Positions 10,851-23,759 are shown, counted from the first letter of the stretch. The stretch: 64,000 nucleotides of DNA from Datisca glomerata (GCA_003255025.1 QANY01012022.1:992001-1056000); one strand, 5' to 3'. Made by a program: numbers and translations. The notes: generated by a model not told the origin, from the sequence alone.

Positions 10851-13800
10851 ATGGCCGCTTCGCATAGAGTGGCTCAGTCGATTGTGGGAAGTTATGACGC
10901 TTGTAGAAGTGGTGGGGATTGTCCAGCAGTTGTTCCTGATCAGTTTCCTGCGGGGTTGAGGGTTCTTGTTGTGGACGATGATATCACTTGCTTGAAAATT
11001 ATCGAGCAGATGCTACGCCGTTGCTTTTATCGCGGTCAGTTGCTGTTTGATATTGGTCTTAATGTTGGTACAGTAACTTATTATGATTTTGTTCCTATGT
11101 AGTTTTAAAAGAAGAATTCTTTGCTCGTTTTGGTTTGATTTTATGGTAAACTAAATATGCATGCAAGTCCGCAATTAGACTTTTTAGTTTTATGTGCAAT
11201 TCTCCATAATATCTGCTTGTGTGGTCATTACTGCAGGTTTCATTTGATCAGCCTAAAAGAGTTAAGTGCACTCTAAAAAATTTAAGAAATGAGCTGCTAC
11301 TTCACTGGCGTGATTTTTAATTCGTAGATTATGACCTTTTAATGTGTTTCTTTTGTCATGTTGAGGAAATGTTAAACTTGTGAATCCATCTCCTGTTCTG
11401 GTCTCCCAAAATTGCAATTGGGAAGTTTGGACTTTGGAGCGAGTGAAGACTGATTTTACGTTTTGAGAACTTATGTCCTGGCTGTTGTTAACTCAGTTGA
11501 AGTGAGACAACGAAGCTGACTCTTTTTAGCTCTCGTTGCCTCTGCCTTTGTATTAACTATTTACTGTCTGTCTCAAATTCGTGGGACATCAATGCCAGTT
11601 GAAGGAGTGCTTGATTTCTAAAGATTTTATATCGTTTTCAATTGACTTCAGGTTTGGGTGTTCAAGAACTTATTATGTCCTGGAGCTAATCCTTTTTGTA
11701 TTTCTGATTTGTTCTTTATGATATCTAATATATATTCTTTAATTTGTGATTATATCTACTATAATTCCCTGACTGTTAACATGGTTTTTCTATATTGATA
11801 AGTTTCCTTGGTTAGCTAGTTAACCTGATCTTTTGGAAATTGCCCATGTATTAGTTTTCCGTGTAATTGATATAATCAATGATATAGTGTGGAAGAATAA
11901 ATTATTACTGGCCCACTAATTAATAATGCAAATATATGCTCACCTCTGATTGTCAAGTGATCAGAGTTGCTGTAACTTCTGTTAAGTTTTTCTCTCATCC
12001 GCTGGTGGTTGCAGTTACCCCATGCTCTCAGGCTACCGTTGCTTTGAATCTTCTGCGCGAGAAGAAAGGCTGTTTTGATGTGGTATTGAGCGATGTTCAT
12101 ATGCCTGATATGGATGGGTACAAGCTCCTTGAACATGTTGGGCTGGAAATGGACCTTCCTGTTATAAGTGAGTGTCTTTTGTTTTTGCTATAAAAGCTTG
12201 TGAAATTTATTTTTTTACGATAACAATATTATATTATCTGCAGTGATGTCTGCTGATGGCAGAACTAGTGCTGTCATGAAAGGGATTAGACATGGTGCTT
12301 GTGATTATTTAATTAAACCCATACGTGAAGAAGAGCTTAAGAATATATGGCAGCATGTCGTTCGGAAAAAGTGGATTGAAAATAAGGAGCTTGAGAATTC
12401 AGGAAGTTTGGAAGATAATGATCGGCAAAAACGAGGGAGTGATGATTCTGCTGTTGAATATGCTTCATCTGCTAATGAAGGAGCAGAAGGGATTTTGAAA
12501 GCTCAAAAGAGGAGGAACAATGTAAATGAAGATGAATGTGAATTGGAAAATGATGATCCCTCTGCATCAAAGAAACCACGTGTAGTGTGGTCAGTGGAGC
12601 TGCATCAGCAATTTGTTACTGCGGTGAATCAACTTGGGCTTGATAGTACGGCTTTAACAGCTCATTCTTATTACTATTTTTTCTTCATGATTATTTTTCA
12701 AACTAATCTTGCATACTGCTGGTCTGGGTCGATTGAATTCAGTTTAGAGTATAAGTTTAGGAATTATATCAAAGATTATCAGAATTTTTTATGTTTTCAT
12801 TTCAGAGGCTGTGCCGAAGAGAATTCTCGAATTGATGAATGTACCTGGATTAACAAGGGAAAATGTTGCAAGCCATTTGCAGGTTTGTGACTATATTGTT
12901 TCTTCTATGTGCTCTTATTTAGCAGATGACTCTTTGTTGTCAGTGTTGTGAAAATTATGTAGGTGTATCCTTAAATGATTGTAAGACATGATTGGATAAG
13001 TATGGAAAGTCACTCTTCCTACTTGTTGGCTACCCCTGTAGGGGAGAAGCCTGATTTACTTTGTGATTTATAGGCAGAAGTTCAAAAAACTGTTTTACTC
13101 ACTTAGTTAGGATCATTATGCCAGGAAGATTGTACATTTAAGTATTTATTTGTCTCTGCAGCTGCACAGTAGCAGAAGTAGACAAATAGGTGAAGTTAAA
13201 TATATATTTTCGTTCATGGTACTCTTATATTTTCACATATGTTGCATGCATTTGGTCAGTTTTGATGTGAGGTTTCTGTATCCATCCTGTGACTTCCTAA
13301 CCGTGGTGCCCTTTGTGAATAGAGTTGTATTTTTATTCATTCCCAAACTTGACATATTAATAATAGATGGTGTTAGACAAAGTAGAATTTGATTAGATCT
13401 CCAAACTGCCAAAGCCAACAGCGTATTACTTATCTGTATAGATATGGCAGTTGCTTGGATTCCAACTGTTTTTCAGCTAATAAATAATAGGGTAAATGAC
13501 AAGTTTGCCTTCCTCGATATATTTTGTTTTTCCTTGAACTGGTATGATCTCTGCAGAATATTTTCTATTTAGAACCTTTGTTTTAATAGTAAATAGAGTT
13601 CATGGTTCCGGCCCCTCGTCTTGATATAAATGAGTTCCGCGCCCTCTTTGGATAAGAAGCATAGTGCTTCATCCTTTCCTCTGCCGATCACTTCCATGAA
13701 ATGAAAATGGGCAGCAGCATTGTATTCTCAAGATCTGTTGCCCTGGTTTATATCCTGGAGCAGTGCTATGGTCAATTCGGGAGTGAGCATTAGGCATGGC

Positions 13801-15830
13801 GTAGTTATTCTCGCAATATAGAGTATCACTGGTTAGAGTCAATAGCTAAGAGATTTTAAGGTGGAAGACCTAACTGATTTTCGGCAAATCAATATTTATA
13901 GTTGAGTTGGTAAGGCCATTCTGTAGGCAGCATTTTTCTAGTCAATTTTTCTCCCCCGAAAAAATAGGTCAAGAAATATACATTCGGAAGAAGTTGAACT
14001 TAAAGAAGGGATGAGATGACATCTTTAGCCACTCTGATTGTGGACATTTTGATGCCCCTTTGTATGGTCATTGCAAATTTCATGTGATTGGCCGAAAGAA
14101 GTGGTGGGAAATTTTATTTGAGTTCGGAACTTAATTTACATACGAGATACCGTCAATCAGACGATCATGGCTGGTATGTATCTCCAATCAAATTGATAAT
14201 GCTTAAACCTAGCTGTTATTATCCTCTTTTGCATGAGGTCATCAACTTCTCAGTATGATGAGGGAGACATGATGTTACTGCTATTAGCTTAATTTTTTCC
14301 CATAGAATTTGGATTTCTTCTAGAAATTTGATTCAATTCAGTTTCGGTATCCTCTTTTGCATGAGGTCATCAACTTCTCATTATGATGAGGGAGACATGA
14401 TGTTATTGCTATTAGCTTAATTTTTTCCCGTAGAATTTGGATTTCTTCTAGAAATTTGATTCAATTCAGTTTCGGTAATGAGAAGCAGATGCAACTTATC
14501 TCTTATTATCCTATCTGTATTTTTAACACTTTCTGCCTATGCTCTGCAGATCCATTTAACATGTTGTAATTGTTTTTGCATAATTCATATTGTATTTGTT
14601 ATGTGCACATCCATAACAGTGCTTTGATGACCAACCACTGCCAGTGCTGTTACTTACTGGCCATCCTGCTGGCCTTCTGGAGAAATATATACTCATGAAA
14701 CTCTTATATCAATTTTGCAGAAATTCAGGCTATATTTGAAGAGACTGAGTGGAGTAGCTCAACAACAAATTGGTATTCCAAATCCGTATTGTGGACTTGC
14801 AGAGTCAAATATTGAACTAAGTTCACTTGGAATCCATGCTTTGGCTTCTTCTGGTCAGATTCCTCCACAAACTCTGGCAGCTCTGCATGCTGAGCTCTTA
14901 GGCCGACCAGCTGGTGACCTAGTAATGCCAGCAATGGACCAGCCTGAACACTGTGTTGCATTTGGTCAGCCTTCCGTAAAATGCCAATCCAAAATATCTA
15001 AACATTATTCACAGTCCATTGTGATGGGTGAGGATGTATCTACAGGGTATGGAGCATGGCCATCAAATAACCTCAGTACCATAGGACCGAACAACAATCT
15101 TGGAGGTATGGGTCCCCAGAGTAATAACATATTGATGGATATATTGCAGCCACAACAGCAGGAAAAACAACTGCAGCAGCAATTACATCAGCAATCTATT
15201 CTACCTGAGTCTGGCTGTTCAATTAATGTGCAACCATCTTGTCTTGTCGTCCCCTCTCAATCACCGGCCAGTTTTCATGCAGTAAATAGTCCTGTTTCTA
15301 TTAATCAGAACAGTGGCTATAACAGTACGGTTATTGATTACAGCCGTGCCTCACCTCAATCCAATAATTCCTCTTTATCTAATGGAAAATTTTCAGGTGG
15401 GGATCTGAAAAATATGAGTATGCTTGGTGGGTATTCAGCTCCAGGGTCAATTTCACCTACATCATCTTGTTCATTAAATGCCGACAGTAATGTTCGGCAA
15501 GTTCAAAACTCAACCTTGTCATTTACTGAAGTCAGACAGTTCCCGGGGGTTGTTTCTAATCTGTGTAATATCCAAGGTTCATATGGTTCAAAATCAGGTC
15601 AAAAGTCATTTAGGAACCTTTCATTTGTTGGTAAAGAGACTTCAGTTCCAAGTCAATTTGCAGGGAATGAATTTGAAGAACCGATGATCAATTTGATTCA
15701 GAGAAAAGTGTATATGGACAATAACAAAGTGAAACAAGAGCCCAGCATGGATTTTATTGAAAATGCAAAAGTGGGGCCGAAATCTCATCAATTTTCCTCG
15801 AGTGACCTCATGAGTGTTTTCACGAAATAG
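10851..15830 (+). CDS. Type-B response regulator (ARR1/ARR2-like), five coding exons
   Basis: A nuclear transcription factor at the end of the cytokinin His-Asp phosphorelay: histidine phosphotransfer proteins phosphorylate its receiver Asp, which frees the DNA-binding domain to activate target genes. Exons by GT-AG junctions are 10851-11034, 12015-12167, 12244-12645, 12806-12882 and 14721-15830; phases join without breaks to give 641 residues. The receiver domain spans about 36-151, with acidic pocket D42-D44, phospho-acceptor D88 in [11 protein letters not shown] and K137 in LIKP. A linker rich in charge leads to KKPR and a GARP/Myb-like domain at about 222-282 ([18 protein letters not shown], then [14 protein letters not shown]). 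The last exon is Ser/Gln/Asn-rich, with a glutamine run ([14 protein letters not shown]) typical of the activation region, a VKQEP motif, and ends SVFTK. The start is the first ATG in frame with family-like MAA...RVAQS. The domain set is certain; the exact orthologue is not. Confidence 0.95.
14220..14475 (+). repeat. 128-bp tandem duplication in intron 4
   Basis: Copies 14220-14347 and 14348-14475 share sequence from TATCCTCTTTTGCATGAGG to CAATTCAGTTTCGG, with about three differences by eye. It lies within the 1838-bp intron 4 (12883-14720), away from both splice sites. Confidence 0.9.
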
Positions 15831-17317
15831 GTAACTTGATAAGCCTGTATTCTCTGATTTATGTAATGGTAGTTAAACTATGCGTCTTCCAGATATGCTG
15901 ATAGCAAATCTAGTTGAGGGACCTAGTTAATTAGGTTAGATTTCTTCAAGTATGATGCTCCCTGGTTCATCTCTCATTGTCTGTATGCGTTAGTGTATCT
16001 TTGTTTGCCTGAAATGCTCATGATGCAATTCCCACTCAGAAAATACATAGTTAAAGATCAATTCTTTTGCAGTAGTAGTGTCATAATTACTTGTGGTTAA
16101 GGTGATTCTTAATTGTGCAATTCATGCGAACGGTAATGGGATTGCTGCATCTTCCTTGATCAAAATCTTTACTACCCGGTGTTGTGGCATGTGGGTCTTT
16201 CAAGACCCCAAGTTTGTCTAGTCTTACACCTTAACAGGGTGTCGGCAGGTGTTCAACATTAAAAACAAGTATTTAAACAGATGTACACTGAATTTTTTTA
16301 TATAAATATCACACATGAGAACTTAAAATTATGAGGTTCAGTTCAGGGTATTTGTGGATTGCTCAAATATTTTGAAGATTAGATTTTTTCTGAAAAGTGA
16401 AGTTCCAAACAGTTGAAACCTCTTTTTTGTAGCACCTATAGCCAGCGAAAGAAGCTACCAAGTTACTATGAGACTAAGTACCAAGGAAATCAAAACTTTT
16501 GGTTCCCTTTTGTTTGAATAAATGCTGCCTATTTGAGTTTACATTCATAACAAAGTCTTCTTTTGGTTAACCTTCTGCTTTTGATAACTTCGATAATTAT
16601 CTTCACATTTTACCAAACAAATGCAACCAGATGTTACGGTCTCCGACTCTCAAATTGTAGTTTTGTTACTAACCACCATTGTCCACACTGATCCTCTACT
16701 GCATGCCACTGTATGCTCATTGGTCACTGACCATAGAGCTCCCTAAGCGATGAGAGCTCCTGGCATAGCCTGCTCCATGCTTGTAGCACATTGACTACGA
16801 TTCGTCATCATAGGGTTACTCAGTATGTTTGTGTATACTATTATTGATACTGAAGTTTTCTCTTATTTGGAACAGGTATGTATTGTCTATCGAGCGGAAA
16901 TCTCCTACAATTGGTAAATAGTTAATATCATCATATGTTCAGAAGACACCCTGGTAAAAGTCTGTATATTTATCAAAAAGATCTAATTAAAGTTCCTGCA
17001 CCAGACACAGGTATTATGGGGAGTTTCTGAATGTTGGGACTCCTTTTAGTCATTGAGACCATTCATTTTTTTTTCAAACCAGAATTGCTGGGGCGGGTTT
17101 CTGTTTAATATTTGCTTTGTAATTAGTAATTAATTAGTCTGTAGGGAAAGTAAGTTTCTTTAGAGTCTGAACTACTTGGATTAGTATTTACTACGATGGC
17201 TTCTTGCCAACTCAATTGTGTAGTTAGATATTCAGACTCTTGAACGCACTTTGCTTATTGAATTTGCTGACCATGTCTTGGAGAAATCTAAGAAAGTGGT
17301 TTTAGTGATATTGAAGA
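15831..17317 (+). other. 3' region of the response regulator gene
   Basis: No second gene is recognised. The stop codon is followed directly by GTAACTTG, which could be a donor for a 3' UTR intron; an acceptor-like TTGGAACAG ends at 16876. A possible AATAAA poly(A) signal lies at 16517-16522. Transcript data would be needed to place the end of the gene. Confidence 0.4.
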
Positions 17318-17391
17318 CTCTCGCTCCCGCCCTCCCTCCCTCCTCTCCCTCTCCCTCCCTCTTGCTCCTGCTCTCCTCTCCCCTGTAACAG
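17318..17391 (+). repeat. Pyrimidine-rich low-complexity tract
   Basis: C and T make up almost all bases (CCCTCCCTCCCTCCTCTCCC-like). The opposite strand appears as an artificial Arg/Gly/Glu-rich open frame, which is not a gene. Confidence 0.8.
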
Positions 17392-17489
17392 GTTTGTGAG
17401 GTATTATACTCTTGTTGAATATGATTTAACAGTTCCTTCATACTGTAGTTTTATACAAGTCTGATATCAAGAGTGGAATATTCCTTGTA

Positions 17490-17665
17490 TCTCTCTCCCC
17501 ACTCTCCCCCTCTCCTCTCCCTCGCTTCCCCCTTTCACCCTCCTTCCCACTCTCCCTCTCTCCTCTCCCTCGCTTCCCCCTCGCACCCTCCTCCCCTCCC
17601 TTTCTCCTCTCCCTCGCTTCCCCCTCGCACCCTCCTCCCCTCCCTCCCTCTTCCCCCTCTCTCGT
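17490..17665 (+). repeat. Pyrimidine minisatellite, 44-48-bp unit
   Basis: The core TCTCCTCTCCCTCGCTTCCC recurs at 17511, 17559 and 17603, giving unit lengths of 48 and 44 bp. The tract is almost pure C and T on the plus strand. Open frames across it on either strand are low-complexity and not coding. Confidence 0.85.
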
Positions 17666-17699
17666 TGATTGTTTGTCAATGATTTTGAACCAGTTATAT

Positions 17700-18995
17700 G
17701 CTTAAAATGGACAAATATGTGAAGATTACCAATAGTATTAGAAAATTCTTAACTTTCTTTCAGTTCTAAATAAAATTGTCTAAGGTCGACTAGAGAAAAT
17801 TTTGAGATGCCAATAAGGGTAAAAGGAACGCATACAAAATTCTTGGCAATCGCTTGATGGATCGCCATCCTGGAAGTGTTGATCACTTGCTTTTATGTTT
17901 ATCAGTGTGGTGACCGCTATCGCACAATGACAATCACCCCATATGGCTCAAATTGTAACCGACGGCTGTGTTGAAAGTTCATGTTCACTTTTCCAAATCG
18001 TCCATAAAATTAATTACCTTAATCTGACAAATCGTATAGAAAGTTATCGATTGTTTAATTAAAGCATGTTACATAATCATTGTTCAGTTATAGTCAAAGT
18101 TAGATTGAATTAGCTAATGAATTTACAAATCAATGCAACATTTCTTCATAAACATGTATGAACATGTTATTGAATATGTTGTTGTGATTTTATAACAAAT
18201 ACAAAGTGAAGATATTTTTGGAAAGTACTATGTTTTACGAAGAGAGTAACAACACGATGTATTTTACTACCACCCTAGCTTATAGAAAATAAATGAGATA
18301 TAAGAGTACAATAGGGGTGGTGCAGTGGTATCGGTCTTGTACTGCAATATGAACACAATATCGCGTGGAAGAGTTTTTGGACAATAGCTTTCTAGAGAGT
18401 CTAACAGGTGTGGGCTTGTGAATATTTTCTGGTTTGGAACTTAACAGATTAGGAGGTAAGAGCATTATATATGGGTAAGAACAACATAAAAAGATGGCTA
18501 ATTAAAAGAAGACACGACTCCATTTTCATTTTAAAGGTATTTTGCATTCACTTTTGCAACCAACAATTTTATAGAGCTTAAAACTCTCTTGGACTCAATT
18601 TTATGTTTATTATGACATGCAAATCTTTCCGATGACTAAATCAATTTAACTCATCAAATTTCTCAATTCACACTTGTCACTAACATTAACATGAAAAACT
18701 AACAAACATGGTGATACAATATACTCCAAGCCAAGGATAATACCAATTATTTCATCCAACATCAAAAGCTCATACATATTGCCTTCATTTTTTGTATTTT
18801 TTTTAAAACTATAAAAAACCTTGACCCCCAAACATATTCTAAACATTGTCTTCAATGATCCCTAATCTCAAATAGTCATTGCAAATACACAAAATATGTA
18901 GACAGACGAAAATAAATAGATAATATACTTGAATTACTCATGTACTCAAACTATCTAAAAACAAAATAAAGAAAAACATTAACATGCAATAAAAA
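17700..18995. other. Unassigned AT-rich spacer
   Basis: No gene or protein domain is recognised. At 18313 the sequence GGGGTGGTGCAGTGGTATC resembles the head of a tRNA gene, with TGGTGCAGTGG fitting a polymerase III A-box, so a short tRNA-derived SINE fragment is possible. A convincing B-box was not found. Confidence 0.4.
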
Positions 18996-18996
18996 C

Positions 18997-19054
<58 letters not shown>
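18997..19054 (+). repeat. (TAA)n microsatellite
   Basis: About 19 uninterrupted TAA units. On the minus strand they create a poly-isoleucine open frame, which is spurious. Confidence 0.95.
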
Positions 19055-19139
19055 TAATACTCGATTAGGATAGTTCGGATCAATCAAAGAGTTCTCTTCC
19101 TCTTGCTCATATGTGTGCAACACAAAATATTGCTCTAAT

Positions 19140-20250
19140 CTTTGACTACTAATTTAAAGGTGTCACAATTCTCCGTCTTTTCTATCTCAATAGCCCATGC
19201 TGGTAAATCATGCTTACAATAAAAAGGACCTGACCATTTAGAATATAACTTACCTAGAAAAAGATGCAAACAAGAATTGTACAGAAGTACTTTCTCACAT
19301 GGTGTGAATTATTTTCTCTAGATTCGCTTGTCATGAAAGGCATTCATTCTCTGCTTGTAGATCTTTGAATTCTCATTGTATCACTCCTAAGCTCCTCAAG
19401 TTCTTTCAACTGCAATCGTCTCTGTGAACCAGCCTCATGGATGTCAAGTTGAATTTCCTGATGGCCTAATAGTCACCGTGCTCTAGCACTACTGGTAGAT
19501 GACAAGCTTTCCCAAATACAAGTCTATAAGAGGACACCCCGAGTGGTATTTTAAAAGTTGCTTAATATGCCCATAGAGCATCACTAACTTGCAAGTATTG
19601 GTCCTTTTTATTTGGTCTAACAGTTTTCTCCAAAATTTGCATTATTTCTTGATTTGTTATCTCAACTTGACCATTCATTTGTGGATGATATAGGATGCTA
19701 ATCTTATGTGTAGTGAAATACTTTGTCATAAAATTTTGAATAGTCTTATTTCTATCTGGTATACAGATTTTGAAAATTTCTTGATCATTGGGTACTATAT
19801 GTGATTGCTTCAACCCACTTTGTCACTTAATCAACTACGACCAATATGTATAGATAGCCATAAGATGGAGGAAATGGTCCCATGGAATCAATACTCCACA
19901 CATCGAAGAGTTCAACTACAAGAATTGGATTGAGTGCAATCATATTCCTTCCTGAAATGCTTCCCGTCTATTGGCACCTATCACTTGAAGAGCAAAAAAC
20001 ATTGTCATGAAAAAGAGTATGCTAATAAAACCACATTGTAAAATCCTAACAGTAGTCTTTTTAACACTAAAATGGCTTTCACAAGGTTGGTCATGACAGA
20101 TATAGATGACACTTTAAAATTCACTATCTATCTCCCAATAAAATTATCAACAAAATATTTGAAAAGATACGGGTCATCCTAAAAGAAGTTGTTAATTTCA
20201 GCAAAAAACTTAGTTGTATCTTTCTTAGTCCAAAGTTTGGGAGTTAACCT
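19140..20250 (-). pseudogene. Athila-like integrase remnant
   Basis: Broken minus-strand frames contain a GPFPPS(H/Y)GYLYILV-like core start near 19850, then in one open stretch (19562-19813) YHPQMNGQVEITNQEIMQIL and KKDQYLQVSDALWAY, which is the conserved end of plant gypsy integrase cores. C-terminal sequence with LGKLYSKWSGPFYCKHDLP follows toward 19200. Stops are frequent. The zinc-binding N-terminal part is only weakly readable up to about 20250. Confidence 0.8.
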
Positions 20251-20269
20251 CTAACAAGATAATTAAACC

Positions 20270-20580
20270 ATGGTAAAGCATACACTCATGAGTTGTTCAT
20301 CAGGAAAAAAACTCGTTCAAAGGTGTGGTTTCTAAAAATTCAAGATTAATGTAAGACAAACGATCAACAACAACATTTTCAGAATCCTTTTTATCTCTAA
20401 ACTCAATGTCAAACTCCTGTAAAAACAACACCCAATGAATTAATCTTAGTTTGACATCTTTCTTTGTAAGAAAATATTTCGAAGTAGCATAGACGGAAAA
20501 AATTCTCATTTTACAACCTACAAGATATGATCTAAATTCTTTCAATGCAAAAAATAATAGCTAACATCTCTTTTCTGTAC
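20270..20580 (-). pseudogene. Athila-like RNase H remnant
   Basis: The stretch EFRSYLVGCKM...KYFLTKKDVKLRLIHWVLFLQEFDIEFRDKKDSENVVVDRLSYI, written here only in part, matches the C-terminal RNase H and connection of gypsy pol. The preceding part of RNase H and the end of reverse transcriptase are missing: the text jumps from a EVDEAKLD-like segment to this block within tens of bases. Confidence 0.8.
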
Positions 20581-21556
20581 TAGAGTAATGCAATTAAGAT
20601 CTAGCTTGGCCTCATCAACTTCAATTCCTCTGCTAGAAATTATGTTGCCAATAATGATGCCTAGTCTTACCATGAAGTGGCATTTTTTTCAAGCTTAGAA
20701 CTAGATCCTTCTCCTTGCATCTCTGCAAAAACGAGCTTAGATGATGCAAATAATGATCAAAAGAATCACTATAAATAGAAAAGTCATCCATGAATACTTC
20801 AAGATATCTCTCTTAACCATATCAGAAAATGTGCTATGCATGCATCTTTGAAAGGTAGCATGTGCGTTACACAATCCAAATGACTTCTATTGCCAAAGTT
20901 CTAAAATGACAAGTGAAAGTAGTTTTATCTTGATCCTCGAGAGCAGTCAGAATTTGATTATAACCTAAACAACCATCTAGAAACAACAAAAGTCATGGCA
21001 AGCCTATCAAGCATTTGATCAATAAATGGAACGACGCCAACCTGTAGTTACTTTAGTTGGAATCAATTCACTATTAGCATTAGTGACTACCTCAATACCT
21101 GATTCATTGGGAATAACACGAATTGGACTTTGCCCAAGAGCTATCTCAAATAGGATAAATAATCCCAACATCTAACAGTTTAAGTACTTAAAATCTTACC
21201 ACCTATTTCATGTTAGGATTTAACCTACGATGCATTTTTCTAGTGGGCTTAACGTTTTCTTCAAGATGGATATGATCCATGCAATCAGCTAGATTTATAC
21301 CTTTAATATCTGCTCGCGTCCATCTTATCACCTCCTTATTCTCTTTTAGAACATCCAACAGCTTACCTTTTTGCTCAACAACTAGTGAAGAAGAAATTAT
21401 GATAGGAAGGTCGTAAGACTCTCCTAAGAATGCATATTCCAATGTGTCAGGCAATGCTTTGAGTTCCAACTTTGGTGGTTTTTTAGTTGATAGAGTGTTT
21501 ATTTTCTCAGAAGATAAGCATGACTCCATTTTCACACTCCACTCATTTGTATCCAT
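20581..21556 (-). pseudogene. Athila-like reverse transcriptase remnant
   Basis: The open stretch 21203-21556 holds the N-terminal approach: ALPDTLEYAFLGESYDLPII, then EQKGKLLDVLKENKEVIRWT and a RRLNPNMK end. Further along, the catalytic FMDDF is intact at 20780-20794, followed by SFDHYLHHLSSFLQRC and a KCHFMV-like stretch near 20690. Stops and frameshifts separate these pieces. Confidence 0.85.
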
Positions 21557-21960
21557 TATAGGGGTTGAAAAAATTCTCGATTAACAATGGTTAGACGAAA
21601 ACAAATGGTTAGACTGAAAAAAATCTCAATTAACAATTCTATCATATCCATTTCCATAGCTTCGTCATTATCATTTTGCTTTCTGATGACATTGAAAACA
21701 TTCGATTCAATCGTCATGTTACTGAAAGATAACTGCATAATTCCATTCTTGAAATTAATAATAGCATTAGATGTTGCCAAGAAATGACGAGAAAAAAATA
21801 ATAGGAATGTACCTTTTAGAATCATGTACTGGTCGAGTATCAAGAAGAATAAAATCAACACTATAATAAAATTTGTCAACCCGTACGAAAACGTCTTCCA
21901 CAATACCACGTGGTATCTTCAAAGATCTATTAGTAAATTGTAATGTAATAGAAGTTGGTT
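21557..21960 (-). pseudogene. Athila-like protease region remnant
   Basis: The frame 21556-21909 includes FFSRHFLATSNAIINFKNG and later SNVFNVIRKQ, which parallel the conserved RPFLATG..I..G and FNVF..M motifs of Athila-type proteins between protease and reverse transcriptase. The protease active site is not clearly readable. Confidence 0.65.
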
Positions 21961-23429
21961 CTAATCATCTAGCCCAAGTTTCAAGTACAAAGAATACTGT
22001 AAAAGATTTACACAAGCCCTTAAATCCGACAAAGCCTAGTCAATATTTTGTTCCCTGCGATTCAAGAAAATTTAGGGCAACTTGGATTCTTGAACTTTGG
22101 TGGAACATTGCATTTAGTTATAGAGCTAACCCGTTCCGTTAGAAAAAGCTTCTAGTGCACATGCAATTGGCTCATTTTAGTACATAAATATTTTAAGAAT
22201 TTAGAATAGACAAGAACTTGTTTGATAGCATCAAGTAAAGTGATGTTGATACTTACATGTTCGAAGACTTTCATGATCTCACTGGCAGTTGTCTCTTACT
22301 TTACTTTTGTCAATTTTTGAGGAAATGGGGCCTTCAGAATGTAAGCTGGAGGATTGTTCTCTTGCAGGACTTCTAATGAAGAACCTTTTGATGAAGCTTG
22401 ACCCGATGAAATGACTTAAGATAAGATGCTCTTGTTACTGGAATCTCCACCTTATTTTCAAAAACTTCACTGATCCTTAAGGTCATGATAGAATTAACAT
22501 CCTCTTGATGTTTGTACGAATTGGTTTCAACTTCATGATCTCCTTAAGTATTTTGAAGTGTCTTACTTGGGAATCTTCCTTTCTCAATAGTCATTGTCAA
22601 ACTTTAAAATGATGTGGCTAGCTATCCGACCATCTTCTCAATGTTTGACATAAATTGTGCTTGATAATTTTGGTTAGCTCTCACTTCTTCTCGCAACTAA
22701 ATTATGTTTTGGTTTTGTTGATCCAGAGCAATCTGTGTAGTCTTTATCAAATTTTAAATATCATTTTCTCTTGACCGTGACTGTGAAATTTTGATTGAAC
22801 TAAAACGTTGGTTAAGGTGCTTGAGCTACTTGTGTTTTCTGTTGAGCACCTTCAAACCATGAAAAATTTGGGCGGTCTCTCCAACTTGGATTTAAGAGTT
22901 GGAATACAGATTATAGGCAGGTTTCTTTCTCATCATATTGACTGAGTTTACTTGATTAGAATATGTATCATGCTTGGATTGATGGAAGAGTAGGGTTAGC
23001 AATTGTCAAAAAGACTAACTGACGAGAAATTCCTTCCATCATGACTTTTAACTTATTTAATCTTTGAATCAGATTCGCCACTTTGGATCTCATAAAGACC
23101 TTTTCGTTGCATGTCATTTCTAGAAGATTGACTCCTTTGTTAAAAATTGTATGCTTATCGCTGGAAGAATTTTCATATATACGTCGCTCCCATTGACATA
23201 AGCTCGCTTCCACTTGTCACCATCAATGAGTCTTGAGCTTGTGGCATTAGTCATTCTAGAAACCATGATGAGCACACTTCAAGAGAAATCCATTAAATCT
23301 CTCCTAAGCTTCATAAAACTTTTCATCCTTCTTTTGCATTAATTATGTGATTCCCTTACTAATGGCAGTAGTTTTATAAAATAGAAAATATTTAACCATT
23401 TATTCCCAAAATTGAATGATATTTTCTTT
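21961..23429 (-). pseudogene. Athila-like gag, C-terminal part (downstream of LINE)
   Basis: Next to the LINE end the minus strand reads FWE-MVKYFLFYKTTAISKG and, near 23310, KFYEA-ERFN-FLLKCAHHGF, the signature gag pattern FYEAWERFKDLL.KCPHHG with stops. The open stretch 22968-23213 and lower-coordinate sequence to about 22000 are the variable gag C-terminus. This part joins in order with 28905-29345 on the other side of the LINE. Confidence 0.75.
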
Positions 23430-23759
23430 TCTGTTTTAGATAAAGGAAAACTTATTAAAGAACCAAACATAAGCTATAAGGGGCATACCCCATGAGACAA
23501 TCAAACAGACCCTCAATGAGGATTCCTAAGAAAATGAGGGGCAATGTCCCAACTATTAACAAGCCTTCTATTTATGGGGGACTCGGGGAAAGAGTGTTGA
23601 TTCTAAAGTCTATCTCTAAGGGAGTTAATAATGGCCTTAACAATGCAAATTCTATCCTTAACTTTCCCCAAAAAAACCGTATAGTTTCTTTCACCCCAAA
23701 TGTTGTAAATAAAGGAATTGAAAGCAAGGTTAAGAGTGAGGCTCCTCAAATCCTTTTTC

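Noticed and set aside
12243..12890. A single 215-codon exon of the response regulator
   Set aside because: Reading through 12646-12805 replaces the middle of the Myb-like domain with unrelated residues; GT-AG junctions at 12646 and 12805 restore the family sequence.
17467..17682. Arg/Gly-rich open frame on the minus strand and Pro/Ser-rich frame on the plus strand
   Set aside because: Both are low-complexity translations of the CT-rich minisatellite.
18938..19123. Open frame with a long isoleucine run
   Set aside because: It is the minus-strand reading of the (TAA)n microsatellite.
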